DNA of 64,000 nt from Variovorax gossypii (GCF_003965815.1 NZ_RXOE01000006.1:248001-312000); one strand, 5' to 3'; positions 1 to 9,971 are shown, counted from the stretch's first letter. A program made the numbers and translations. Notes: generated by a model not told the origin, from the letters alone.

Positions 1-2020
1 CCGACTTGCTGTCCTGCACCGTCACGCGCTGCCGGTACACCTCGAGGTCGCCGTTGCGCACCTCGATGTTGTAGATGCCGGGGCGCAGCGACAGCGACTT
101 CAGCGGCGGGCTCACGCCACGATCGGCACCGTCGACGAACACCTGGCCCCAGGGCCGGACGTTGAACATGATGCGGCCCATGCCGGGCGACGCCGTGGGC
201 GTGGCAGGAGGCGTCGTGGCGCCGGGAGTGCCCGGCGTCGCGCCCGCCACGGTCGTGGTGCCGGGCGGCTGCGTTCCGGGCGCGACGGGCACCGAGGGCG
301 GCGAGACCCGGTTGATCTCCGCGATCGCGGCCCGCGCCTCGCGCGCATGCAGCCCGCGACGGTAGCGGCGCAGGTAGGCCTCGTAGCCTTCGCGCGTGTT
401 CTCGCTCTGCGCGAGGTTCCAGTCTTCCGCCTCGGCGGTGGCAAGGGCGGACTCGGGCGGCGTGGCAGGGGTGGCCGGCGTCGCGGGCGTGGCCGGCGGA
501 TTCACCGGAACGGCCTCCAGCGGCGCCAGCGGCCCCGTGGCGGTGGCGGGCGCGCTGGCGGCCGCGGCAGGCGGCTGTGCGGCACCGCCCGCCACGGCGG
601 GCGGCACGCCGTCGGTGGCGGGTGGTGTCGGGGGCATCGCCGCCGGCGGCGCGGTGTTGGTCGACATCGGCTCGGCCGGAGGCGGCACCGGCACCATCGC
701 GGTCTTGGAAGGCTCCTGCGGCTGCATGCCCGATGTCAGGCGCAGGCCGATCCAGGCCCCGACCGCGACCAGCGCAATCAGCAGCACGCCCACCATGCCC
801 CATGGCGGGCGCTTGAGCTTGGTCTTCTGCGCGGGCGCGGCCTTGTGGGACTGCGGCTGTGCCTGGGGCTTGGCGCGACTGCCCTGCCCTTGCTCTTCCT
901 GCGCGGCACGCGGCGCGGGTGCGGGCGCCGGCGCGCGCACGGGTTCGGGCATGGCCACAGGCACCGGCTCCAGCGGTGCCGGCGCGGACACCGGCGAAAA
1001 CTGCTGCGGCGTCAGCTGCGGAGGCGGCGGCGTGGCCGACACGGGCGCGGCGGGAATGATCACCGTCGGCACGCCCATGCCGCTCACGTAGATGTCGCCC
1101 AGCTTCACCAGCCCCAGCTCGGCGGCGAAGGCGGCCACGGTCTGCGTGCGGTCCTTGCTGTGCACGGCCAGCGTGTGGTCGATGGCGGCGCAGAAGGCCG
1201 GGCTCAGGTCGTCGCGGCCCATGGACGACAGCGGCACGTACGCGTCCTGCACGCTGCGCACCACGGCCGAGGGCGGCGGATGGCCGGTGACCGCGCGGTA
1301 CAGCACCGCGCCCAGCGCGTACAGGTCGGTCCATGCGCCCTGCAGCAGCGTGTTGTCGTCGGCGTACTGTTCGATGGGCGAATAGCCCGACTTCACCATC
1401 ACCGCCACCTCGTCGACGAGGTCGGCGATCGACTTGCGCGCCGCGCCGAAGTCGAGCAGCACCGGCAGGTCGTCCTGCTGGATGAAGATGTTGTCGGGCG
1501 CGATGTCGCGGTGGAAGCACTGGCTGCGGTGCAGCGTCTCGAGCGCGCCGAGCAGCGGCCCCAGCATGCCCAGCAGCCATTGCTCGGTGATCCTGCCGGG
1601 CTCGTCTTCCGCCAGGCGGCGCAGCGTGCGGCCCTTGTAGAGCTGGATCGCCATGTAGGCGGTGGAGTTCGCCTCCCAGAAGCGATGCACCCGCACCAGT
1701 GCCGGGTGGCTGAACTGCGCGAGCGTGCGCGCCTCGTTGATGAAGCTGCGCAGGCCCGCCTGGAAGGTGGCCGTGAGCCGCTCGGAACGCACGTGCACGC
1801 TGTTGTCGCCCACGCGGCGCGCGAGCATCGAGGGCATGTATTCCTTGATGGCCACCTCGCGCTGCAGCGAGTGGTCGTAGGCGCGGTAGACGATGCCGAA
1901 GCCGCCCTCGCCGATCACCTCGAGCAGCTCGAATTCGTCGAGCCGGTGGTTCACGCCCAGCGGATGCGGGCGCTCCTCCTGCGCGTCGGCGGGCGGGCTT
2001 CCGATGCCTTGCGTCGTCAT
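1..2020 (-). CDS. ppkA: PpkA-like T6SS serine/threonine protein kinase (C-terminus beyond window)
   Basis: Hanks-type kinase, probably the one that phosphorylates T6SS regulators such as the FHA protein. The frame is open from ATG at 2020 to the window edge (673 codons). The kinase domain covers about residues 29-290: glycine loop GEGGFG, VAIK lysine, catalytic HRDIAPDN near residue 167 and DFGAA, so it should be active. A proline/alanine-rich linker leads to a single membrane helix at about residues 407-430, then a low-complexity Ala/Pro/Thr stretch and a PEGA-like beta domain near the window edge, which would lie in the periplasm as a sensor. A strong AGGAGG ribosome binding site precedes the start. 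It is the last gene of the tssJKLM-tagF operon, 82 bp after tagF. Gene-name confidence comes from context; kinase identity is certain. Confidence 0.9.
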   Translation of the reverse strand, partial: MTTQGIGSPPADAQEERPHPLGVNHRLDEFELLEVIGEGGFGIVYRAYDHSLQREVAIKEYMPSMLARRVGDNSVHVRSERLTATFQAGLRSFINEARTLAQFSHPALVRVHRFWEANSTAYMAIQLYKGRTLRRLAEDEPGRITEQWLLGMLGPLLGALETLHRSQCFHRDIAPDNIFIQQDDLPVLLDFGAARKSIADLVDEVAVMVKSGYSPIEQYADDNTLLQGAWTDLYALGAVLYRAVTGHPPPSAVVRSVQDAYVPLSSMGRDDLSPAFCAAIDHTLAVHSKDRTQTVAAFAAELGLVKLGDIYVSGMGVPTVIIPAAPVSATPPPPQLTPQQFSPVSAPAPLEPVPVAMPEPVRAPAPAPAPRAAQEEQGQGSRAKPQAQPQSHKAAPAQKTKLKRPPWGMVGVLLIALVAVGAWIGLRLTSGMQPQEPSKTAMVPVPPPAEPMSTNTAPPAAMPPTPPATDGVPPAVAGGAAQPPAAAASAPATATGPLAPLEAVPVNPPATPATPATPATPPESALATAEAEDWNLAQSENTREGYEAYLRRYRRGLHAREARAAIAEINRVSPPSVPVAPGTQPPGTTTVAGATPGTPGATTPPATPTASPGMGRIMFNVRPWGQVFVDGADRGVSPPLKSLSLRPGIYNIEVRNGDLEVYRQRVTVQDSKS

Positions 2021-2102
2021 GCTTCTTTTCCTCCTGCGGGACGGTCGCCTCCATGACCCACACGGCCCCCCCGGACCCTGTGGCCGGCCTGGCTCTTCTT
2101 GT

Positions 2103-2816
2103 TCATGCCCATGGCACATGCCCTTGCGAAAACAACTTGGAAAACAGCGGTGTGTTGAGCCCGCCGCCATGGGCGGCGGTGCGCAACGGCGATCCGTCGG
2201 CCTGGTTGGTCCACCAGTAGCTGGTGCTGCCGAAGGGGTCGAAGCACAGTGGAAGCTCCGGCCAGCCCAGTTGCTGCTTGGCGCTGGCGCCTCCGGCCGT
2301 AGGTCCGAGGATCGAAAGGATGTCGTCCGAGCCGCCGCTGGCGGTCTGGAAGCCGGCACGGCCCGCGGCCAGCACCTGGCTGTCGAACTGGTCGGGCGCC
2401 ACGCCGTGGCGGATGGCCTGCAGCATCGCGGTGCCGCACTGCCAGTACCACGCGGCCGAGCCCTCGAGCACCGAGGGGCGGTAGTTGCGCGCGGCCACCT
2501 GCAGCGTGATGCACACGGGGTAGTAGCGACCCACGCGGTCGCAACTGGGCGCGATGCAGCCGAACTGCACGGCATCGACGCCCTGCGTGGCGGGAATCGC
2601 GAAGTTCCACACAGGCGCCACCGCGTAGTGCCGCGTCATCGCGTCGGGCCAGCGCTTGAAGCTGCCCAGGCCGTTCTGCATCCAGCGGTCCCACCAGGCC
2701 TGCAGCTCGCGCGGCATGCGACGGTAGAGGAAGTCGCCGGCGGCCGGCAGCTTGCCGTACCAGCCGATCTGCTCGTCGACGGGCACCCAGGCCTGCGGGG
2801 GAATGCTGCTGTTCAT
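2103..2816 (-). CDS. tagF: TagF, T6SS post-translational regulator (ImpM/DUF2094 family)
   Basis: 237-residue TagF/ImpM family protein, the usual length for a stand-alone TagF. The N-terminus contains the typical GWYGKLPAAGDFL motif at about residues 18-30, with the conserved WWDRWMQ tract shortly after. In Pseudomonas, TagF represses T6SS firing and acts in the threonine-phosphorylation pathway; here the kinase gene lies directly downstream and the PP2C phosphatase is in the neighbouring operon. The ATG lies one base after the tssM stop codon, so the two are very likely translationally coupled. No transmembrane segment is evident. Confidence 0.93.
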   Translation of the reverse strand: MNSSIPPQAWVPVDEQIGWYGKLPAAGDFLYRRMPRELQAWWDRWMQNGLGSFKRWPDAMTRHYAVAPVWNFAIPATQGVDAVQFGCIAPSCDRVGRYYPVCITLQVAARNYRPSVLEGSAAWYWQCGTAMLQAIRHGVAPDQFDSQVLAAGRAGFQTASGGSDDILSILGPTAGGASAKQQLGWPELPLCFDPFGSTSYWWTNQADGSPLRTAAHGGGLNTPLFSKLFSQGHVPWA

Positions 2817-2817
2817 T

Positions 2818-5800
2818 TCAGGATTTCCCGGGGCACGAGAAGCTGTTCATCTGCGACAGGCGCAGCGGGTTGTAGACGCTGTTGGCCGTGACCGCGAGCA
2901 CCACCTTCTTGCCCTGCAGGTCGAAGCTGGCGTTGAACGACTCGGGCGAGCTGCCCGCGGAGATGGAAGCCTTGTCGAACAGCCGGTGCAGCGCCCACGG
3001 GCCTTCGGTCACGATGCCGCCGGCCGGCGTGCCGTTGGCGGTGGTCACCTGCAGGCGCACCTGGTTGCTGTTGCGCGGACCCGGCCACTTGATGGTGCTG
3101 GGCGCCTGCGGGCCGTGCGCGTAGCGCACCGTCTGGCCGTCGACGTCGAGCGTGAACTGCGTGAGGGCCGCGTCCATGTCCTCGGGACGGATGTCGATGG
3201 TGAACGACGGCGTGCGCCCGCCCGCCATGCCCGAGAAGAACACGTCGCGGATGGCCTGCGCCTTCTGGAACGAATCGAGGTAGGCCGAACGGCCGGTGGC
3301 GCTGCCGTCCACGCCGCGCTTGAAGGTCCACGGATTGACCGAGGTGTCGACCTGCGTGACGAGGTTCTTCTGGAAGAAGTCGTCCATCATCCCGCCCGGC
3401 GCGAACAGCTGCGCGAAGTCGCCCGAGGCCACGTCGCGGTTCGATCCGCGCGTGAACGGATAGCGCCCGGAGATCGCCTGGTTGCAGAACGAGCCGATGC
3501 TCGCCGCCGCGCTCTGCCCGATGTTCTGCCGCGTCACCGCCGCCGCCTTCGACGAGGCGGTGGTCGACAGGTCGTTCAGCATGCCCTGGAACGGCACCGG
3601 CAGGCGCCCCGCCTCGGCCTGCACCTTGGTGACCGAATCGCTGGTAGGCGGGATGTTGCCGCTGCGCAGCGCGGTGTCGGTGGCGGTGAGGAAGTTGTAG
3701 AGCTCGTTGATGAGCGCGGCCGTCGCGTCGATGGGCGCTTGGCCGCCCTGCTTGGGCGCGGTGACCATGCGGCGCAGCGGCTCGAAGTGGTTGTCCACCA
3801 GCGACTCGGGGCGGTCCACCCGCGTATTGCGGCGCTGGCTGCCGTCGGGCTGGCCGATGAGCTGCTCGATGCGCTCGCGCGTGCTCTGCACGCGGTTCTG
3901 CGCCTGGTCGAGCAGGCTGCGCGCGGCCTCGTCGTGGTTGCGCAGCAGGTCGGTCTCGCGTGCGGCGCCGCGGATGATGCGCGACATCGGAGACTCGGCG
4001 GTGGAGAGCACGCGCGTCATCTGGATGCTCTGCAGCAGCGAGCGGCTGTCGGCCAGGCGGATGTCGACGAGGTAGTCATCCCACACCTTGATGTAGTCGG
4101 TGAGGTAGAGCCTGCGCACCTCGCGCAGCAGCAGCTCGCGCGAGGTGATGTCGGCGATGCCGGGCGCGCGGATCTGCAGCACCCAGCGGTCTTCCTGCTC
4201 GAGCGACAGCGCGGTCTCGGCCATGCGCTTGTCGAAGATGTCCCAGTAGCCGCGGTAGGTGAAGAGCGTGGGAATGCCGTCGGTCAGCGGCTTGCCGCTC
4301 GCGCGGCGGATGACCAGCGCCGACTCGGCGCCGCCCGCCTCGGCGATGGTGAAGGCATTGGGCTGGCTGGTCTGCAGCAGGATGCGGCGCAGCCGCGCGT
4401 AGGAGCGCTGCGCCAGCGGCACGCCGGCCAGGCGCTCGCGCGTCTGCGTGATGAGCCTGTCGTCCTTGGCGAAGGGCGAGGCCACCACGCGGCCGGCGAA
4501 CAGCGCCTTCAGGTGCGACTCGAGGTTGGCGCGCTGCTCGCGCGTGAGCGAGGCGCCGATCTTGCGATCGACGTCGGTGAGCAGCCAGGCCTGCAGGAAG
4601 TCGGCGTCGTAGCGCTCGGCGTCGTACAGCATGAGGTAGGCCTTGAGCGCCTCGTAGCTGTATTCGGCGTCGTTCTTCGCGGCCTCGCGAAGCGACTGCT
4701 CCACGCGCTGCGCGGCCTGCGGCAGCAGCACCGTCTCGAGCGCGCGCTGGTACACGCCGTCGGTCGCCGCCTGCAGCTTCTCGCCCTGGTAGAGGCCGAA
4801 GCGGTAGGAGGTGGGCGGATCGCCGATGTCGAAATGGCTGGACTTCGGCAGGTCGCGCAGCTTGTCGAGGACGAGCAGCGAACTGGCGATGTCGCCGCTG
4901 GTGTCGACCACCGTGGGCAGCTCGCCGCGCGCGGCGGCCTTGTTGAAGGCCTTGGCGTTGGTGTCGACCTCGGCCACGTAGTCCTTGTTGTTGCGCCAGC
5001 TGTTCACGCAGGCGCCGAGGAACAGCACCAGCAGAACGCCGATCACGCTGTAGCCCGCGATGTCGATGGCCCGCTTGCGGCGGTACCAGCGCAGGTTGGT
5101 GCCGGCCACGCCCGCGTCGCGGAAGATCACCTGCTGCAGCAGCTCCTTCAGGAAGTAGCTCTTGCCCGGACCCGGCGGCGGCGCCGGCGGCGCATTGACC
5201 TGCAGGTAGCGCTTGATGGCGCCCATCACGCGGTCGAAGGCCGTGCCCTCCTGCGTGCCGCTGGTGAAGTACACGCCGCGCAGCATCGAGGCGGCCTCGA
5301 ACTTCGAGGGATTGAAAACGTCGGCCAGGAAGGTGCCGAGGATGTCCTCGAAGCTCGCGAACTGCTGCGGCAGCAGGTAGGCCTGCGCGCGGCGCATCGG
5401 ATCGGACTCAGCCGCCAGCAGCTCGGGCAGGCGTTCGTCCAGGCGCTGGTGCAGCAGCTTGTATTCCTGGTGGAAGCGCTCGCGCAGGTCGCCGCCCACG
5501 GGTGCAGCCGCACCCTTGCCGGCCTTCTTGTTCGCCGGGTTGCCCTGGATCGGGAAGGTGAAGCCCCACACCTGCTGCCGCTCGGTGCGGCCCAACGAGC
5601 CGAAGTATTCGTTGAAGCCGGCCAGCAGGTCGGTCTTGGTGACCAGCACGTACACCGGGAAGTCGATGCCCAGGTCGTTGCGCAACTCCAGCAGCCGCTT
5701 GCGCAGCGCCATCGCGTGGCGCGCGCGCTGGGCGTCGTCGGCCAGCGGCAGGTCTGCGATGCTGATGGTGAGGATCGCCCCGTTGATCGGCTGGCGCGGG

Positions 5801-6480
5801 CGGAACTTCTTCAGCAGATCGATGAAGCCCTTCCACTCGCCCTCGTCGGTCTCGCGGTTGCTCTCGTGCGTGGTGTAGCGGCCGGCCGTGTCGATCAGCA
5901 CCGCCTCGTTGGTGAACCACCAGTCGCAATTGCGCGTGCCGCCGATGCCGCGCACCGCCGCCTTGCCGAGCTGGTCGGCCAGCGGGAAATCGAGGTCGGA
6001 GTTGACCAGCGCAGTGGTCTTGCCCGAGCCCGGCGCGCCGATGAAGATGTACCAGGGCAGCTGGTACAGGTACTGCCGGTCGAACAGCGAGAAGCGGCTC
6101 GCGGGCTTGCCGTCGGCATCCGCGCCGAAGCGCATGTTCTTCAGGATGTTGGTGGCGTCGGCGAAGCCGCTCTGCAGCTCCTTGATCTCGGGTGCGTCCT
6201 CGGGCCGTGCCTCCTTTTCCTGCTTGGAGGGCGTGCGCAGCTGGTTGAGCAGCTGCGCGTTGAGCCGGCGTTCGCGCCACTTGCGGTAGATGACGCGCAC
6301 GATCCAGATCGTGAACATCAGCACGATGACCACGATGCGAACGATCTCGTCCTCGAGCGGGCGATAGCGGCCCACCGCGATGGCCGGGCCGATGACCCAG
6401 ATCAGGAAGGCAAGCGCGACGAGGCCGAGGAAGACCCAGAGGTCGCGGCTGATGAGAAAACGGAAGATGGCGCGCAGCAT
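2818..6480 (-). CDS. tssM: TssM (IcmF-like) inner-membrane core protein of the T6SS
   Basis: About 1,220 residues, normal for TssM, which forms the trans-envelope complex with TssL and TssJ. Two membrane helices lie at residues 10-65, then a cytoplasmic NTPase-like domain with Walker A GAPGSGKT near residue 147, a third helix near residues 477-495 (GVLLVLFLGACV), and a large periplasmic part ending in the IcmF-related C-terminal domain. I chose the ATG at 6480 because it overlaps the tssL stop (TGATG) and gives the typical N-terminus MLRAIFRFL. A longer reading frame extends upstream but overlaps tssL and is not credible. The intact Walker A motif suggests an ATP-binding TssM variant. Confidence 0.96.
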   Translation of the reverse strand: MLRAIFRFLISRDLWVFLGLVALAFLIWVIGPAIAVGRYRPLEDEIVRIVVIVLMFTIWIVRVIYRKWRERRLNAQLLNQLRTPSKQEKEARPEDAPEIKELQSGFADATNILKNMRFGADADGKPASRFSLFDRQYLYQLPWYIFIGAPGSGKTTALVNSDLDFPLADQLGKAAVRGIGGTRNCDWWFTNEAVLIDTAGRYTTHESNRETDEGEWKGFIDLLKKFRPRQPINGAILTISIADLPLADDAQRARHAMALRKRLLELRNDLGIDFPVYVLVTKTDLLAGFNEYFGSLGRTERQQVWGFTFPIQGNPANKKAGKGAAAPVGGDLRERFHQEYKLLHQRLDERLPELLAAESDPMRRAQAYLLPQQFASFEDILGTFLADVFNPSKFEAASMLRGVYFTSGTQEGTAFDRVMGAIKRYLQVNAPPAPPPGPGKSYFLKELLQQVIFRDAGVAGTNLRWYRRKRAIDIAGYSVIGVLLVLFLGACVNSWRNNKDYVAEVDTNAKAFNKAAARGELPTVVDTSGDIASSLLVLDKLRDLPKSSHFDIGDPPTSYRFGLYQGEKLQAATDGVYQRALETVLLPQAAQRVEQSLREAAKNDAEYSYEALKAYLMLYDAERYDADFLQAWLLTDVDRKIGASLTREQRANLESHLKALFAGRVVASPFAKDDRLITQTRERLAGVPLAQRSYARLRRILLQTSQPNAFTIAEAGGAESALVIRRASGKPLTDGIPTLFTYRGYWDIFDKRMAETALSLEQEDRWVLQIRAPGIADITSRELLLREVRRLYLTDYIKVWDDYLVDIRLADSRSLLQSIQMTRVLSTAESPMSRIIRGAARETDLLRNHDEAARSLLDQAQNRVQSTRERIEQLIGQPDGSQRRNTRVDRPESLVDNHFEPLRRMVTAPKQGGQAPIDATAALINELYNFLTATDTALRSGNIPPTSDSVTKVQAEAGRLPVPFQGMLNDLSTTASSKAAAVTRQNIGQSAAASIGSFCNQAISGRYPFTRGSNRDVASGDFAQLFAPGGMMDDFFQKNLVTQVDTSVNPWTFKRGVDGSATGRSAYLDSFQKAQAIRDVFFSGMAGGRTPSFTIDIRPEDMDAALTQFTLDVDGQTVRYAHGPQAPSTIKWPGPRNSNQVRLQVTTANGTPAGGIVTEGPWALHRLFDKASISAGSSPESFNASFDLQGKKVVLAVTANSVYNPLRLSQMNSFSCPGKS

Positions 6481-7892
6481 CAGCGGTTGCCTCCGGGCTG
6501 CCGTGCGGGAGCAGGAGCGACGAGCGGAGCGGAAGCCACGGGCGCGCCGGCTCCCGGCGCCACCAGCAGCGTCACCTCGACGCGGCGGTTGCGCGCGCGG
6601 TTGGCGGCGGAATCGTTGGGCACGAGAGGGTCGGCATCGCCGCGGCCTTCGGCGCGCAGGCGTTCGGGTCGCGCGATGCGCGTGGCGATCATCTTCTTCA
6701 CCGCGTCGGCGCGGGCCTGCGAGAGTTGCCAGTTGGAGGGAAAGCGCACGCTGCGGATGGGTTGGTCGTCGCTGAAGCCGCTGACCAGCACGTTGCCTTC
6801 GACTGAATTGAGTGCGTCGGCCACGCGCACCAGCACCGGTGCGTAGCGGTCGAGCACGCGGTCGGACCCCGAGGCGAACAGGCCGTCGCCGCGCAGCACC
6901 ACGACACTGCGGTCTGCCTCGTCGCGCACGGTCAGCAGGCCTTCGCGGATCTCGGGCTCGAGGAAGCGCTGAAGCCGCGGCACAGGCGCAGGCATGACGA
7001 CGGCGCGCTCCGCCTGCGGCAGACGCACCGCGTTGACGGCCGCGAAGGCTCCGTCGGAGTGGCCCGCGAGATTGAAGGTGAGGAACGCGAACACGGCCAC
7101 CAGCAGCACCGCGGCCACCGCGCCCACCGCCCACACGGGCAGCCAGTTGCGCGCGCGGCGCACCGGCGCGCTGCCGTCCTGCCAGTGCGGCGAGAGCGGC
7201 ACGGGAATCTCGCCGCGCGCCTGCCGGATGATCTGCAGCAGCCGCTGCTTGAGCGTCTCGAGCTGCGTGCGGCCGTTGTCGATGACGCGGAAGCGCCCTT
7301 CGAAGCCCATCGCCAGGCAGAAGTAGATGAGCTCGATCAGGTGCAGGTGCTGCTGCGGGTTCTGCACCAGGCGCGACAGGAGCTGGAAGAACTTCTCTCC
7401 GCCCCATGTCTCGTTATGGAACATCACCAGCAGGCTCTGCGACGACCAGATGCTGCCGCCCCACGGCGTGAGCGCCGCGGCCTCGTCGACCGCGGTGCAC
7501 AGGCAGTAGCGCGCGCCGATGATGACTTCTGGCGAGATGCCCGCCTGCTGCGCGCGCGTCTCGAAGCGGCGCACCTCGTCGACGAGGTGCTCGCGCAGCT
7601 GCGACGGTGCGGGATGGTGGCCGGTGGCGCGGATCTGCGGGATCAGGTCGAGCAGCGGATTGGCCGCCGCCACCAGCGGGTTGTTGCCCGCGAGCGCCGT
7701 GTCGCCCGCATGCGGGCGCCGCGCGTCATGCCATGCAGTGAAGGACTCGGGCTGCGCACCCAGGCCGCCGCCCATCGCCCCGCCGCGCGACGCATGCTGC
7801 ATGCCGCCCGCGTCGCCGCTGGCGTTGCCGCCGCCCGGGTTCGGAGGCACGAAGCCTCCCGGGCCGACGGCCATGTCGTTGACACCGTTCAT
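6480..7892 (-). CDS. tssL: TssL (DotU/IcmH) with C-terminal OmpA peptidoglycan-binding domain
   Basis: 470-residue fusion of the cytoplasmic DotU domain (about residues 60-260), one membrane helix near residues 275-300 (GAVAAVLLVAVFAFL) and a C-terminal OmpA-like domain (about 340-460) carrying the conserved NRARNRRVEV motif. TssL is the inner-membrane partner of TssM and TssK; the OmpA domain anchors the membrane complex to peptidoglycan, a job done by a separate Tag protein in other subtypes. The first about 50 residues are Gly/Asn-rich and probably disordered. ATG at 7892 is preferred over a GTG 12 bases upstream because a GAGGGA ribosome binding site, overlapping the tssK stop, is correctly spaced for the ATG. 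Confidence 0.95.
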   Translation of the reverse strand: MNGVNDMAVGPGGFVPPNPGGGNASGDAGGMQHASRGGAMGGGLGAQPESFTAWHDARRPHAGDTALAGNNPLVAAANPLLDLIPQIRATGHHPAPSQLREHLVDEVRRFETRAQQAGISPEVIIGARYCLCTAVDEAAALTPWGGSIWSSQSLLVMFHNETWGGEKFFQLLSRLVQNPQQHLHLIELIYFCLAMGFEGRFRVIDNGRTQLETLKQRLLQIIRQARGEIPVPLSPHWQDGSAPVRRARNWLPVWAVGAVAAVLLVAVFAFLTFNLAGHSDGAFAAVNAVRLPQAERAVVMPAPVPRLQRFLEPEIREGLLTVRDEADRSVVVLRGDGLFASGSDRVLDRYAPVLVRVADALNSVEGNVLVSGFSDDQPIRSVRFPSNWQLSQARADAVKKMIATRIARPERLRAEGRGDADPLVPNDSAANRARNRRVEVTLLVAPGAGAPVASAPLVAPAPARQPGGNR

Positions 7893-7900
7893 AGAGTCCC

Positions 7901-9277
7901 TCACGGACGGATGGCCCAGAACTCCATGGCCAGACCGGGAAAGTCACCGGCCAGGTGCATTGCCACGCCGCCCGATTTTTCGAGCTGGCGCCACATGTCG
8001 CCGCTCTTGTCCAGTTCGAAGTAGTGATAGCCCGCGTTGTACGGAATCTGCCGCGGCGCGACCGGCAGCGGACGCACCACCACGCCCGGCAGTTGCAGCT
8101 GCACGAGGTCGCGGATGCGCTCGACCGAGCCGATCTTCACCTGCGTGGGGAAGCGCTGCTGGATCGCGTCGGCCGGCAGGTCGGCATGCACCGCGAGCAC
8201 GAAGCCCGCGTTGCGCACCAGCACCGGGTCGGGCATGCGGCCCACGCGCACGCCGTGGCTGCGCTCTTCCAGCTCGATGGCGATCGCGCTCTGCTCGAGC
8301 ACCGCCGACAGCGAGCGCCGCAGCTCTTCGAGCAGCGGACGGATGCATTCGTTGAGGTTGTCGTGGTCGTACACCGGCCACAGCACCGGACGGCGGGTGG
8401 GCGATGTGTGCGTGGCCAGGTGGCAGGCCAGCTTGAGCCAGTCGACGAAGAGTTCCTCGGGGTGCACCTGCACCGCCTGCTGCGCATGCCACGTGAGCGC
8501 GAGATAACGGTTGACCAGTTCGAGCAGAAGGAAGTCGGAGACTTCGCTCACGCCGCCGCGGCCCGGTTGCGACAGCCGCGAGGCCAATGCCTCGGAGCGC
8601 TGCGTGAGCAGGCCGTGCAGCTCCGCGATCATGCTGCGCAGCATGGCGTGCGCGGAGGCATCGAGCACGGGCGGGATGTAGTTGGCGTCGACCACCAGCT
8701 TGTGATCGGTGCGCCGCTCGATCACGCGCACCGCGCCGATGGCCTGCCATTCGGCAGTGAGCGAAGAAGCGCGCGCAAGCCGCAGGCGAGGCGCGGCAAG
8801 CTGCAGCACGGCGGGGCCGAGCGCGACGGCGTTGCCGTCGTTCACTTCGCGCTCGATCACGCCGAAGCGCGCGGCGGAGCCTTCGTCTTCGGAGAAGATG
8901 ACTTCCTCGCTGCCAGGCCTGCGTAACGGCAGCGCCAGAACTATGAGTTCGTCGGTGAGGTCGTTCGGCACTTCATAAGGAAGCGGCGCGTCTTCCGCGC
9001 CGAACGAGAAGGGTGTGCCGTCGGGCATCACGCCCGCGCCACCGAGCAGCGATACGCGGCCCAGCGCGTAGGCATCGCGGTCGATGTCCAGGTGCAGCCA
9101 GCCCCAGTAGGCGCCTTGCAGGCCTGCGGTGCGCCGGGTCACGTACTGCTCGACATAGCGTTCCATTTGCTGGAAGTGCTGCGGTCGCAAGTACATGCCC
9201 TCGGACCACACAACGCGATTCGCCAATGCCTGCGGATGGGCGCCGTTCTTTGCGGCGCCCGGATTGCGAACTGTCAC
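7901..9277 (-). CDS. tssK: TssK, T6SS baseplate-to-membrane adaptor
   Basis: 458 residues, the usual TssK length. The signature near the N-terminus (NRVVWSEGMYLRPQHFQQ, about residues 19-36) is the hallmark of this family. TssK trimers link the TssEFG baseplate wedges to the TssL/TssM membrane complex. I place the start at GTG 9277 because a perfect AGGAGGT ribosome binding site lies 7 bases upstream; the frame runs further upstream but has no good initiation site there. The 175 bp between tssJ and tssK contain a short inverted repeat, GGTAC at 9421-9425 against GTACC at 9436-9440, with no T-run, so the two genes may still be co-transcribed. Confidence 0.94.
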   Translation of the reverse strand: MTVRNPGAAKNGAHPQALANRVVWSEGMYLRPQHFQQMERYVEQYVTRRTAGLQGAYWGWLHLDIDRDAYALGRVSLLGGAGVMPDGTPFSFGAEDAPLPYEVPNDLTDELIVLALPLRRPGSEEVIFSEDEGSAARFGVIEREVNDGNAVALGPAVLQLAAPRLRLARASSLTAEWQAIGAVRVIERRTDHKLVVDANYIPPVLDASAHAMLRSMIAELHGLLTQRSEALASRLSQPGRGGVSEVSDFLLLELVNRYLALTWHAQQAVQVHPEELFVDWLKLACHLATHTSPTRRPVLWPVYDHDNLNECIRPLLEELRRSLSAVLEQSAIAIELEERSHGVRVGRMPDPVLVRNAGFVLAVHADLPADAIQQRFPTQVKIGSVERIRDLVQLQLPGVVVRPLPVAPRQIPYNAGYHYFELDKSGDMWRQLEKSGGVAMHLAGDFPGLAMEFWAIRP

Positions 9278-9452
9278 CAAAAAGACCTCCTGGGGAGTGC
9301 TCACGCCGGAGCGGGAGATGCGCTTATGTGCGGCCTCCCGGTCCACTTGTTTTGTTCTCGATGCTACACGTCGCGTCTTACGTTTTGCACCGCATTTCGC
9401 TTATGAATTTCTCGCACTTTGGTACTAGCGAATCAGTACCTTCGGTCCAAAG

Positions 9453-9971
9453 TTAACGACTTGGTAGCAGCTCTATGCCAGTCTTGCGCACAGCGACATG
9501 CACGGCCTGCTCGCTCGGCGAGAACTGCCACACCTTGTACAGGTTGGTTTGCTTGGGCTCCTTCAGCGGCAGCACGATGCGCCAGCGAGCGGCTTCCAGC
9601 TTGCGATAGCCGGCGATGATGCCGATGGCGCGCGAATCGAGACCGGCCTCGCGCTTGAACACGCGCTCTTCTCCGCTGCGCATGATGGCCTGGTCGGCAT
9701 TGACCAGTTCGGTGCTCAGCGTTTCACGGTCACGGTCTTGTAGTGCAAAGTAGTCTGCCGTCTCGAAGTTACCGGAAGATTTCAATTCGAAGACCTTGAC
9801 GAGGATGGGCGCGGCCTGTCCTCGTCCGTCGGGATTGACGCCGTCGTCGATCCTGATGGTGACGGCATAGGGAGTGGGCATGGACTTGGCCGTCGATGCG
9901 CATCCACTGATGAGGCCCGCAAACAACGGTGTGGTTGCAAGTGCGCCTTGTAGCAAGCTTCGTCGATGCAT
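9453..9971 (-). CDS. tssJ: TssJ outer-membrane lipoprotein of the T6SS
   Basis: 172-residue lipoprotein with signal peptide and lipobox ISGC (cysteine 24), then the transthyretin-like TssJ fold; the stretch APILVKVFELKSSGNF and the later EERVFKREAG and RWRIVLP segments are typical. TssJ sits in the inner leaflet of the outer membrane and holds the periplasmic end of TssM. A GGGAG ribosome binding site precedes the ATG. It is the first gene of the leftward tssJKLM-tagF-ppkA operon and diverges from the TssQ-like gene across a 129-bp region. Confidence 0.93.
   Translation of the reverse strand: MHRRSLLQGALATTPLFAGLISGCASTAKSMPTPYAVTIRIDDGVNPDGRGQAAPILVKVFELKSSGNFETADYFALQDRDRETLSTELVNADQAIMRSGEERVFKREAGLDSRAIGIIAGYRKLEAARWRIVLPLKEPKQTNLYKVWQFSPSEQAVHVAVRKTGIELLPSR

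Noticed and set aside
2752..6846. Very long plus-strand open frame opposite tssM
   Set aside because: It is the antisense shadow of tssM in GC-rich DNA, with low-complexity Arg/Ala/Val sequence and no motif.
6481..7407. Longer start for tssM giving about 1,529 residues
   Set aside because: The added part overlaps tssL in another frame and lacks TssM similarity; the ATG at 6480 gives the known N-terminus.
9417..9452. CTTTGG/CCAAAG and GGTAC/GTACC repeats after tssJ as a terminator
   Set aside because: The arms are short and imperfect together, no T-run follows, and tssK has no clear promoter of its own.
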